8,873 nucleotides of DNA from Candidatus Saccharimonadota bacterium (GTDB lineage Bacteria; Patescibacteriota; Saccharimonadia; Saccharimonadales; JAGQNJ01), in assembly GCA_020428115.1 (NCBI GenBank), contig JAGQNJ010000029.1:1-8873 (forward strand). Direction: 5' to 3'. The position numbers and the translations under genes were made by a program. The notes below the pieces were generated by a model. It was not told the origin of the DNA. It did no database searches and saw only the letters and a program-made list of their open reading frames with translations. Positions 1 to 4,297 of the stretch are shown here, piece after piece. Every line of letters begins with the position of its first letter. The stretch's first letter is position 1.

Positions 1-87
1 GTCTTGCTGCGTCAAACCAGCCTTCTGACGAGCTTCTTGTATGCGTTTGCCGAGAGCCTTCTCAGCTCCTTGAGCCTCACCCTTCAC
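1..87 (-). CDS. XRE-family helix-turn-helix regulator, N-terminus only (cut by window edge)
   Basis: The first 29 codons of a protein lie here; the rest is outside the window. The translation begins (V/M)KGEAQGAEKALGKRIQ and continues EARQKAGLTQQD. The pattern 'LGKRIQEARQKAGLTQQ' is the classic first helix and turn of the XRE/Cro-CI family of DNA-binding repressors (HTH_3). The only usable start after the upstream in-frame stop is GTG at 87-85; a GGAG lies 9 nt before it (100-97). The gene is on the same strand as the HIT/membrane-protein pair but appears to have its own promoter, with a long leader. Family membership is fairly secure from the motif. The regulated genes and the rest of the protein are unknown. 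Confidence 0.75.
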   Translation of the reverse strand, partial: MKGEAQGAEKALGKRIQEARQKAGLTQQD

Positions 88-132
88 GTAGTAGATCTCC
101 GAGTAATTTCATTGCCACCCTGTGCCCTTCAT
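77..132 (-). other. Leader of the XRE gene with two overlapping mini-ORFs
   Basis: In the leader upstream of the GTG start, two very short reading frames overlap by ATGA. The first (132-109) encodes MKGTGWQ and the second (112-77) encodes MKLLGDLLREG. The second terminates 8-10 nt inside the XRE gene, so ribosomes ending there could re-initiate at the GTG. A small hairpin (CCTCG, loop CAAGAA, CGAGG; 182-167) lies further upstream in the leader. This could be translational coupling or chance; nothing shows that the peptides are made. Confidence 0.2.
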
Positions 133-217
133 TGGTCTCTGTTAGATCACCTCTTGCTTAGTCGTACCTCGTTCTTGCGAGGCAACCCGGAGGCTCACTA
201 CAGGACCCGTATAAGGT

Positions 218-223
218 ATTATA
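218..223 (-). promoter_or_regulatory. Putative -10 box for the XRE gene
   Basis: A perfect TATAAT on the minus strand faces the XRE start. It predicts transcription from about position 211 and a leader of roughly 120 nt. No good -35 hexamer is present at 16-18 bp, so the promoter may need an activator or be weak. A 10-bp inverted repeat (225-262) overlaps the -35 region. Confidence 0.45.
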
Positions 224-224
224 G

Positions 225-262
225 TACTAGTTTTTGGTTAGAAAGGGAAGACAAAACTAGTA
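225..262. repeat. 10-bp perfect inverted repeat over the XRE promoter (possible operator)
   Basis: TACTAGTTTT (225-234) is repeated in inverted form as AAAACTAGTA (253-262), with 18 bp between. It lies directly upstream of the TATAAT at 218-223. The arms are AT-rich and no T-run follows on either strand, so it does not look like an intrinsic terminator for the HIT-membrane operon. An operator, perhaps for autoregulation by the XRE protein, is an inference from position and symmetry. Confidence 0.35.
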
Positions 263-281
263 TCAAATGGCTAGATTGTGT

Positions 282-461
282 TTATAACCAGCTGACGATT
301 AACATCAGAACAAGCAACATAAATATAAATATCGCGATGCCGGCAACTGCCGCAGATATTACTGCGTTTTTGGTGTTGCCACCGGTGCTGCGCATAAATT
401 TGTTATATATCCAAGCCGTTGCGCTGATACTAACCAAAAAGGCAATAAGAACATTCGACAT
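282..461 (-). CDS. Small two-helix membrane protein (59 aa)
   Basis: An ATG at 461-459 opens a 59-codon frame ending in TAA (284-282). The protein starts MSNVLIAFLVSISATAW and has two hydrophobic stretches, about residues 3-19 and 33-58. A short basic/polar loop (YNKFMRSTGGNTKNA) separates them, so it should be an integral membrane hairpin. The start is supported by GAGGAG 9 nt upstream; this Shine-Dalgarno is formed by the last codons of the HIT gene, whose stop codon is only 6 nt before the ATG. The two genes are therefore almost certainly co-transcribed and translationally linked. The layout (two helices around a short GG/TxN-containing loop) vaguely resembles the pilin-like proteins at 3852-5875, but the GGDS signature is absent. 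Function is not recognisable from sequence. Confidence 0.7.
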   Translation of the reverse strand: MSNVLIAFLVSISATAWIYNKFMRSTGGNTKNAVISAAVAGIAIFIFMLLVLMLIVSWL

Positions 462-467
462 CTCTAG

Positions 468-869
468 CTACTCCTCAATCCTTAGTTTTTGAGCCATTGT
501 TTCGAGTGCGTCATGATCTGGCTCAGCATTCATATCTGGAACTCTGCGAAACTCCTTGGCGGTAGAGAAGGGGATTACATGAACATGGGCATGTGGCACA
601 TCAACACCAACAATCTGCTCACCGACGTAGGGCACATCCAAAATTGCGCGCAGACGCTTGGCTATTATCTGGCAAGTGCGCATCAGTGCGCTGTAATCTT
701 GTTCTGATAAGTCCCATACAAATTGAGCTGGGGATTTGGATACGACCAGAACATGTCCGGGTGTAACAGGGTGAATATCCAAAAAGGCGTACGTTGTATC
801 GTCCTCGTATATTTTGTAGGAGGGTATGTCTCCACGGATGATCTTGGCAAATAATGTATCCTCACTCAT
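468..869 (-). CDS. HIT-family nucleotide hydrolase/transferase (HinT-like)
   Basis: This is a histidine-triad protein. The family cleaves phosphoramidate or adenylated nucleotide substrates using a His-x-His-x-His site. The triad is visible as PHAHVHVIP (about residues 92-100 counted from this start). It is preceded by the usual N-terminal half: SEDTLFAKIIRGDIPS, then FLDIHPVTPGHVLVV. I place the start at ATG 869 (133 aa) rather than the in-frame ATG at 878. Family members begin at 'MSEDT', and an extended -10 box (TGTTATAAT) ends 7 nt before 869 and overlaps the 878 ATG. The mRNA is therefore probably leaderless. The length fits the family. It heads a two-gene unit with the 59-aa membrane protein and is divergent from the 370-aa membrane protein. 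The true substrate cannot be told from sequence. Confidence 0.92.
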   Translation of the reverse strand: MSEDTLFAKIIRGDIPSYKIYEDDTTYAFLDIHPVTPGHVLVVSKSPAQFVWDLSEQDYSALMRTCQIIAKRLRAILDVPYVGEQIVGVDVPHAHVHVIPFSTAKEFRRVPDMNAEPDHDALETMAQKLRIEE

Positions 870-876
870 GTATGGC

Positions 877-882
877 ATTATA
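877..882 (-). promoter_or_regulatory. Extended -10 promoter of the HIT gene (leaderless)
   Basis: On the minus strand TATAAT is preceded by TGT, giving the extended -10 motif TGnTATAAT. The next 7 nt lead straight to ATG 869, so the predicted transcription start coincides with the start codon. There is no Shine-Dalgarno and no convincing -35 box. Confidence 0.6.
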
Positions 883-891
883 ACAGTCTGC

Positions 892-897
892 TATTAT
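892..897 (+). promoter_or_regulatory. Extended -10 promoter of the 370-aa membrane protein (leaderless)
   Basis: TGC-TATTAT on the plus strand ends 7 nt before ATG 905, so the mRNA should begin at or next to the start codon. It is only 9 bp from the oppositely facing -10 box at 877-882. The two polymerase footprints must overlap, and simultaneous occupancy is unlikely. Confidence 0.55.
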
Positions 898-904
898 TAA
901 CCAT

Positions 905-2017
905 ATGCATGTCCTCAAAAAAATAATACTCGGCGTCTGTGTGGTGCTTTTTGGGCCCGCCATGGCGCTGCTGGGCATGAGTATTGCATTCAATCAGACG
1001 ATTGGTCAGCCTACATTTGTTAAGCAAGTCCTCCGGGAGGCTCAGCTGTACAGTACTCTGAGCGAACTCGCCATCGATCATCTGCAACTTGATGCCAATA
1101 ACCAGCAAACGGGCTTGATTACGCAGGCCATGCAAGAAACAATCACGCCAGACGTAGTACAGAACAACCTTGAGCAAATTCTTGATGACGTCTATGCATG
1201 GCTCGATCAAGACACGCCGACCCTAGAAATCAGCGTAAATATCCAGCCCATCAGAGACAGTTTTGTTGCCAATCTACGCCCCAAGCTTAGTACTGAGCTC
1301 GCCAGCCTACCAGAATGCACCTACGCAAATCCCCCAACATCAAGCGATCCGCTGTCGGCTAACTGTCTGCCACCTGGTACCGACGTAAATGCTGTGGCGG
1401 AACAAGCCATACAACAGATCATCAACAGCGGGGAGATTTTGCAACAAAACGAAATATCGTCTCAAGATCTCGATGCTACTTTTGCCGAGAATAATACATC
1501 GACATCTAGGGAAGCCGAAGCAAGTGCGCAAGAACCCGAGCCCATTAGCGGGCCTGCACTAGAACAGGGAGCTACGCTGTATCGCCTAGCCAAAAATAGT
1601 CTGCCATATCTCGCTGGCATAGCAATAATCACCGGTATAGGCGTCTTTTTCCTAAGCAAAACGCGTTTGCGCGGGCTTCGTAAGATATCAGGGCTATTAC
1701 TTGCCAACGGTATTCTACTCGTTATCCTTGCCGTAGGGACTCAGGCGCTTGCCACAACACTCGTACCCGAGGCTGCTCAAGTCAATGGTTTGAGCGATTC
1801 AGCAGAGCTTACTGCGCGCATTATTGTTACTGCATATGCAGTACTGCTGCGTAACTTTGCGGTTGTTCTCTCTGTGGTGGGCTTGGCCGGAGTCATTGCA
1901 AGTAGCATTGCAATTTCCAAGCTCGAACCCAAACAGCCCAAGGCCGAAGCCGTCCACAAACAACTCAAACAAGACCACCTGCCAAACGTGACAAATCAGC
2001 CAAACAAAATACCCTAG
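905..2017 (+). CDS. Conserved-looking membrane protein with large extracytoplasmic domain (370 aa)
   Basis: I do not recognise a named family. Residues 7-28 form an N-terminal hydrophobic anchor or signal (IILGVCVVLFGPAMALLGM). A polar, mostly helical region of about 200 residues follows (about 30-230), with two cysteines (138, 154) that could pair. It ends in a low-complexity acidic Ser/Ala/Pro stretch (about 195-220). Three more hydrophobic segments lie at about 233-251, 261-284 and 311-338, with a basic tail after 339. The first two of these are joined by a strongly basic loop (SKTRLRGLRK), which by the positive-inside rule is cytoplasmic and leaves the 30-230 domain outside. Translation probably starts on a leaderless mRNA. 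The last codons and the stop lie inside a long hairpin shared with tRNA-Arg. Role unknown; an envelope protein is as far as the sequence goes. Confidence 0.85.
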   Translation: MHVLKKIILGVCVVLFGPAMALLGMSIAFNQTIGQPTFVKQVLREAQLYSTLSELAIDHLQLDANNQQTGLITQAMQETITPDVVQNNLEQILDDVYAWLDQDTPTLEISVNIQPIRDSFVANLRPKLSTELASLPECTYANPPTSSDPLSANCLPPGTDVNAVAEQAIQQIINSGEILQQNEISSQDLDATFAENNTSTSREAEASAQEPEPISGPALEQGATLYRLAKNSLPYLAGIAIITGIGVFFLSKTRLRGLRKISGLLLANGILLVILAVGTQALATTLVPEAAQVNGLSDSAELTARIIVTAYAVLLRNFAVVLSVVGLAGVIASSIAISKLEPKQPKAEAVHKQLKQDHLPNVTNQPNKIP

Positions 2018-2040
2018 ACAAGCTAGGGCACTTTGTTTGG
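2000..2040. terminator. Bidirectional terminator between the membrane-protein gene and tRNA-Arg
   Basis: A nearly continuous stem pairs CCAAACAAA (2000-2008) with TTTGTTTGG (2032-2040), then CCCTAG (2012-2017) with CTAGGG (2023-2028), around the loop ACAAG. The A-rich arm on one strand is the U-rich tail on the other, as in two-way terminators. The left arm contains the last codons and the TAG stop of the protein gene. The right arm contains the TGG that encodes the CCA end of tRNA-Arg. Confidence 0.75.
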
Positions 2041-2114
2041 TACACCCGACAGGATTCGAACCTGTGACCTCCGGCTCCGCAAGCCGACGTTCTATCCAGC
2101 TGAACTACGGGTGC
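2038..2114 (-). tRNA. tRNA-Arg, anticodon GCG
   Basis: The minus strand gives a complete 77-nt cloverleaf with an encoded CCA. The acceptor is GCACCCG with CGGGTGT (one terminal G-U), and the D stem is GTTC/GAAC. The anticodon arm TCGGC-TTGCGGA-GCCGG places GCG at 34-36. The T arm is ACAGG-TTCGAAT-CCTGT. A in the D-loop and C35 agree with arginine identity. The overall sequence resembles the common bacterial tRNA-Arg(ACG), but position 34 is G, not A. It would read CGC and CGU without deamination to inosine. A TATGAT at 2138-2133 is a plausible -10 box. Confidence 0.95.
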
Positions 2115-2132
2115 TCAACAGAGGTTAATCCT

Positions 2133-2138
2133 ATCATA
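2133..2138 (-). promoter_or_regulatory. Putative -10 box of tRNA-Arg
   Basis: TATGAT on the minus strand predicts a start near 2126, leaving a 5' leader of about 11 nt for RNase P. No clear -35 box is seen. A small dyad CTGG-N5-CCAG (2145-2157) lies between this and the divergent tRNA-Ser promoter. Confidence 0.4.
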
Positions 2139-2172
2139 TTTACGCTGGAAATACCAGGGACATTGTATCTGT

Positions 2173-2178
2173 TAGAAT
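2173..2178 (+). promoter_or_regulatory. Extended -10 promoter of tRNA-Ser
   Basis: TGT-TAGAAT is an extended -10 motif. It predicts a start at about 2185, only about 3 nt before the mature tRNA 5' end. No clear -35 hexamer is present. Confidence 0.5.
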
Positions 2179-2187
2179 ATCAGGTAC

Positions 2188-2277
2188 GGAGAGGTGCAGG
2201 AGTGGTTGAACTGGTCGCTCTCGAAAAGCGATAGGCCCGCAAGGGTCTCGTGGGTTCGAATCCCACCCTCTCCGCCA
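2188..2277 (+). tRNA. tRNA-Ser, anticodon CGA
   Basis: A complete 90-nt class II tRNA with encoded CCA. The acceptor is GGAGAGG/CCTCTCC with G discriminator, and the D-loop region is GAGTGGTTGAA. The anticodon arm TCGCT-CTCGAAA-AGCGA places CGA at 34-36 (codon UCG). The long variable arm (AGGCCC-GCAA-GGGTCT) is typical of serine tRNAs, and the T arm is GTGGG-TTCGAAT-CCCAC. A terminator follows within 10 nt. The 3' 21 nt plus the next 9 nt are repeated exactly at 2417-2446. Confidence 0.97.
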
Positions 2278-2286
2278 TACTAAGAG
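2257..2286 (+). repeat. 30-bp direct repeat, copy 1 (tRNA-Ser 3' end)
   Basis: The stretch from the T-loop CGAATCCC through the CCA end and on to TACTAAGAG is identical to 2417-2446, exactly 160 bp downstream. The last base is also the first base of the terminator stem in both copies. Confidence 0.95.
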
Positions 2287-2310
2287 ATTGTCCATTTGGA
2301 CGGTCTTTTT
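2286..2310 (+). terminator. Intrinsic terminator of tRNA-Ser
   Basis: GATTGTCC (2286-2293), loop ATTT, GGACGGTC (2298-2305), then five T. Eight pairs including two G-U. The base preceding the stem can pair with the first T. Confidence 0.8.
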
Positions 2311-2437
2311 GTATGCATGAGTATGTGTTCGAGCCCGTTACTGCGTAGCAGTGGGTTCGTACAGGAACGAACGTGCAGATGCATGCATCGAACAAGTGAG
2401 TTCCGTGCGAGCGAAGCGAATCCCACCCTCTCCGCCA
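2311..2437 (+). pseudogene. Palindrome-rich spacer ending in a tRNA-Ser remnant
   Basis: This stretch between two terminators holds no plausible protein gene. It contains a bulged hairpin (CGAGCCC 2330-2336 with GGGTTCG 2353-2359, inner stem ACTGC/GCAGT), an overlapping alternative stem (GTTCGT 2355-2360 with ACGAAC 2367-2372), and a perfect 12-bp palindrome GATGCATGCATC (2378-2389). It ends with the exact 3' end of tRNA-Ser (2417-2437, including CCA). The 5' T-arm half GTGGGTTCG of tRNA-Ser also recurs at 2351-2359. No GGAGAGG acceptor strand is present, so no functional tRNA can form. It is either a decayed second tRNA-Ser or a tiny integrated element flanked by tRNA-end repeats. Confidence 0.55.
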
Positions 2438-2446
2438 TACTAAGAG
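2417..2446 (+). repeat. 30-bp direct repeat, copy 2 (detached tRNA-Ser 3' end)
   Basis: Perfect copy of 2257-2286. It is not attached to a complete tRNA and is again followed directly by a terminator. Confidence 0.95.
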
Positions 2447-2470
2447 TCAGGCTAGTAAGCCTGGCTTTTT
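2446..2470 (+). terminator. Intrinsic terminator after the repeat copy
   Basis: GTCAGGCT (2446-2453), loop AGTA, AGCCTGGC (2458-2465), then five T. Eight pairs with one G-U. Its position relative to the repeat is the same as that of the tRNA-Ser terminator, but the stem sequence differs. It lies just beyond the comF stop codon on the opposite strand; in that direction no T-run follows the stem, so it probably stops only plus-strand transcription. Confidence 0.8.
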
Positions 2471-2486
2471 GTATTGTTAGCTCTAA

Positions 2487-3164
2487 TTAGGCTGCTTGGG
2501 CGAATATAGCTGCGTCAACAGACTTTGCGCCTGCAGCTCGTAATACACGACTTGCTTCTTGAATAGTGGCACCGGTGGTAATGACATCGTCGATTAACAA
2601 TATCTTACGTTTGCTAATGTGTCGTGATCTAGCTGGGCGATACGCTCCCGCTACCTGTGCGAGTCGTTCTGATCTGCTATGACCAACCTGACGCGTCTGG
2701 TTGCAACGTATAAGCAAAGGTGCGTAGGCAAGACGCCTTACTCGTGCAAACTCAGCAGCGATGAGCTTAGCATGGTCAAAGCCTCGCTCTCGTCGCCTGC
2801 TAGATGCAGTAGGGACATAGGTAACAATATAGTCCCCATCAAGGTATGGAAGGGTCTGGTGTAGCTGGGCCGCAATCAGGTGAGCAGCCTGCCTATGTTG
2901 GGCAAATTTCATACCTTTAACAAGCTGTTTGCTATACCCTGTGTACGCGGTAGCTACCCACACATGCTCAAGCGTGACAGAGGACGTGATACAGTTTTTG
3001 CAGCTTGTGCTGTCTGAGCTAGCTTTCTTACAGATGAAACAGCGACTGGGTACACTATCAAAGGCGTCAGGCCAACACCACGGACAAATAAGCTTGCCCT
3101 CATGCCCACACACTAGGCAATCGTACGGTGTAACTACATCAAATAACTTCTCTAAAACCCTCAT
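2487..3164 (-). CDS. comF: ComF-family phosphoribosyltransferase-like protein
   Basis: ComF proteins combine an N-terminal zinc ribbon with a PRTase-type domain and take part in uptake of transforming DNA, probably on the cytoplasmic side of the membrane. The N-terminus has four CxxC pairs (16/19, 27/30, 42/45, 55/58). The middle shows YVPTASSRRRERGFDHAKLIA (about 116-136, printed here as a family match), typical of ComF. The PRPP-binding loop is ILLIDDVITTGAT (188-200). The length of 225 aa is normal. The start ATG 3164 lies 6 nt after a TATATT box, so the mRNA is probably leaderless. It is a single-gene unit, divergent from Hsp20 and convergent with tRNA-Ser. Some ComF relatives act in recombination or replication restart, so the role in DNA uptake is inferred from the family name. 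Confidence 0.92.
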   Translation of the reverse strand: MRVLEKLFDVVTPYDCLVCGHEGKLICPWCWPDAFDSVPSRCFICKKASSDSTSCKNCITSSVTLEHVWVATAYTGYSKQLVKGMKFAQHRQAAHLIAAQLHQTLPYLDGDYIVTYVPTASSRRRERGFDHAKLIAAEFARVRRLAYAPLLIRCNQTRQVGHSRSERLAQVAGAYRPARSRHISKRKILLIDDVITTGATIQEASRVLRAAGAKSVDAAIFAQAA

Positions 3165-3170
3165 GTTGTA

Positions 3171-3198
3171 AATATAGTGTTGTAAATCCTGTGGTCAA
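3171..3198 (-). promoter_or_regulatory. comF promoter (leaderless)
   Basis: On the minus strand, TTGACC (3198-3193), a 16-bp spacer and TATATT (3176-3171) lead into ATG 3164 after 6 nt. The sequence GTTGTAAAT occurs twice in direct orientation (3165-3173 and 3179-3187), flanking the -10 box. This could be a regulator site or chance. Confidence 0.6.
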
Positions 3199-3202
3199 CT
3201 TA

Positions 3203-3232
3203 TTGCACTCTTATGAAAGTCTACGCTATACT
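3203..3232 (+). promoter_or_regulatory. Hsp20 promoter
   Basis: TTGCAC (3203-3208), an 18-bp spacer and TATACT (3227-3232) form a sigma-70-like promoter. It predicts a start near 3239 and an unusually long leader of about 60 nt for this window. Its -35 box is 4 bp from the -35 box of the divergent comF promoter. No convincing CIRCE element is present. Confidence 0.6.
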
Positions 3233-3262
3233 TGCATCAAACATAAAAACATTTCAGATAAA

Positions 3263-3293
3263 TTAACCTGTCGAATAGACAAGTGGAGGGTAA
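3263..3293 (+). promoter_or_regulatory. Hairpin over the Hsp20 ribosome binding site (possible RNA thermometer)
   Basis: In the leader, TGTC (3269-3272) pairs with GACA (3278-3281). Below an internal loop, TTAACC (3263-3268) can pair with GGGTAA (3288-3293) with one mismatch. This places part of the Shine-Dalgarno GGAGG (3285-3289) in a weak, imperfect stem. Weak stems of this kind act as heat-melting switches in front of many small heat-shock genes. Here the structure is only hand-folded. Confidence 0.3.
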
Positions 3294-3298
3294 CAACT

Positions 3299-3781
3299 AT
3301 GGCGCGTAAAAACCGTCAGGACGAAGATCTATTGATCGAAGACGAACTGACTGCTGCGTTCCTGAGCGAAGATGATATGGTCGGTGCAGCAAACGATGCA
3401 GCCGCCCAAACTGCCCAGGCACCAGCCGCAGACGACTGGGACGAAGAAGAAGCAGTTCCGGGTCAACTCGCAGTTGACGTGTACGAAACCAAGGAAAAGC
3501 TTGTGGTCAAAGCCCGCACAGCTGGTGTAAACAAGAGTGATCTTGATGTAAGCATCTCAGACAACACCCTGAGCGTACGCGGTACATTATCAGCAGGTAA
3601 CGAAGATGACGTCGTCAACTACTTCGTGCAGGAATGCTACTGGGGTGAATTCTCACGCAGTCTCGCACTACCTATTCCAGTCAAGGAAGACGAAGTTGAG
3701 GCAGTGCTCAAAGATGGCGTGCTTACTATAAGCTTCACCAAGGTCAAGCAAGACACCGTCAAGAAAATACAAATCCAATAG
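3299..3781 (+). CDS. Small heat-shock protein, Hsp20/alpha-crystallin family
   Basis: ATP-independent chaperone that binds unfolding proteins and forms oligomers. The alpha-crystallin domain spans about residues 55-150 (QLAVDVYETKEKLVVKA, later DLDVSISDNTLSVRG). It ends in the hallmark AVLKDGVLTISF (about 135-146), with a C-terminal I-x-I motif (IQI, 157-159) used for oligomer contacts. The N-terminal 54 residues are acidic and Ala-rich. I start at ATG 3299 (160 aa) rather than an upstream ATG in the same frame, because GGAGG lies 9 nt before it and the promoter at 3203-3232 would lie inside the longer version. It is one of the few first genes here with a real leader. The stop codon is part of a 7-bp hairpin, and a strong terminator follows. 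Confidence 0.95.
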   Translation: MARKNRQDEDLLIEDELTAAFLSEDDMVGAANDAAAQTAQAPAADDWDEEEAVPGQLAVDVYETKEKLVVKARTAGVNKSDLDVSISDNTLSVRGTLSAGNEDDVVNYFVQECYWGEFSRSLALPIPVKEDEVEAVLKDGVLTISFTKVKQDTVKKIQIQ

Positions 3782-3795
3782 GGAAGAGTTCCCTA
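3779..3795 (+). other. Hairpin at the Hsp20 stop codon
   Basis: TAGGGAA (3779-3785), loop GAG, TTCCCTA (3789-3795): a perfect 7-bp stem that includes the TAG stop. No T-run follows, so it is more likely a 3'-end stabilising structure or part of the terminator region than a terminator itself. Confidence 0.5.
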
Positions 3796-3799
3796 TAAC

Positions 3800-3828
3800 A
3801 AATGACCCCGCACAAGCGGGGTCATTTT
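3800..3828. terminator. Strong bidirectional terminator between Hsp20 and the pilin-like operon
   Basis: AAATGACCCCGC (3800-3811) and GCGGGGTCATTT (3816-3827) form a perfect 12-bp stem around ACAA. TTTT closes the plus-strand end; on the minus strand the stem ends in ATTT followed by GTTATA. It can serve both Hsp20 and the convergent seven-gene operon. Confidence 0.85.
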
Positions 3829-3851
3829 AGTTGATCTAAAACTTACGTGGC

Positions 3852-4271
3852 TTAGGTGCCAGCGTTGATAGCTCGTTCGAGCACGAAGTTAACAATCACC
3901 TGTGCAAGTGCCACAATAACCAAGCCGATGATAGCGTAGAGAATGGTGTTCTTGGCGCCACTAACGTTACCTGAGTCACCACCAGAGGTGATGTACTTCA
4001 AACCACCGATGATAATCATGATGACCGACACTACACCAACCACGATTGAGAAGATGTTAATAACCAGCGCGATAAGGCTGTTAACTTTATCTGGCGCATC
4101 AGATGTATCAGAACAGCTGGTGTCGTCTACGTTGAGGTTTGCTCCCGCACATAGGTTCCCCTGAACGTTTGCAGTTGACTGTGCAGAAGCTGCACCTGCA
4201 AAGGCAACTGGTGCCAATAACATACCTGCGGCAGAGACTGTGATAAGCATTCTTTTGATAAATCGTTTCAT
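3852..4271 (-). CDS. T4SS pilin-like membrane protein (pilin 5, last gene)
   Basis: Small subunit-type protein resembling the CPR family annotated as 'type IV secretion system pilin' and, in layout, VirB2/TrbC. A signal peptide occupies residues 1-30 (basic KRFIKR, hydrophobic core, cleavage after ASA). A short ectodomain with two cysteines (41, 53) follows, then helix 1 (about 64-90) and the turn GGLKYITSGGDSGNVSGAKN (89-108). Helix 2 is about 109-131 (TILYAIIGLVIVALAQVIV). An AAGGA sits 4 nt before ATG 4271. The gap to the previous gene is 26 nt, the largest in the operon, which leaves room for separate control of expression level. Helix 2 is almost identical to that of the preceding gene. 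Assembly into a fibre is inferred from the family. Confidence 0.82.
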   Translation of the reverse strand: MKRFIKRMLITVSAAGMLLAPVAFAGAASAQSTANVQGNLCAGANLNVDDTSCSDTSDAPDKVNSLIALVINIFSIVVGVVSVIMIIIGGLKYITSGGDSGNVSGAKNTILYAIIGLVIVALAQVIVNFVLERAINAGT

Positions 4272-4297
4272 AGATTCCTTTCTATACTTGTTTTGTT

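Noticed and set aside
88..130. T-box riboswitch before the XRE gene
   Set aside because: Only AGGGTGG and the next base or two of the T-box consensus are present. The ACCGCG part and a following terminator are absent, and a regulator gene is not a typical target.
225..262. Terminator for the HIT-membrane protein unit
   Set aside because: The stem is AT-rich with an 18-nt loop, and no T-run follows on the minus strand. Operator-like symmetry is the better reading.
4..492. Plus-strand open frame of 162 codons at the left edge
   Set aside because: It is antisense to the XRE start, the leader and the 59-aa membrane protein. It has no start signal, and its translation is compositionally implausible.
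870..878. Upstream ATG (878) as start of the HIT gene
   Set aside because: It lies inside the extended -10 box, and family members begin at the ATG at 869.
878..1210. Minus-strand frame of 110 codons opposite the 370-aa protein
   Set aside because: Antisense to a well-supported coding region, with no start signal or motif.
2296..2490. Open frame across the tRNA-Ser remnant region
   Set aside because: It overlaps two terminators and a tRNA-derived repeat. Its translation shows no domain and it lacks a ribosome site.
3201..3230. CIRCE (HrcA) operator before Hsp20
   Set aside because: The left half (GCACTC) matches, but the required inverted GAGTGC half is missing at the right distance.
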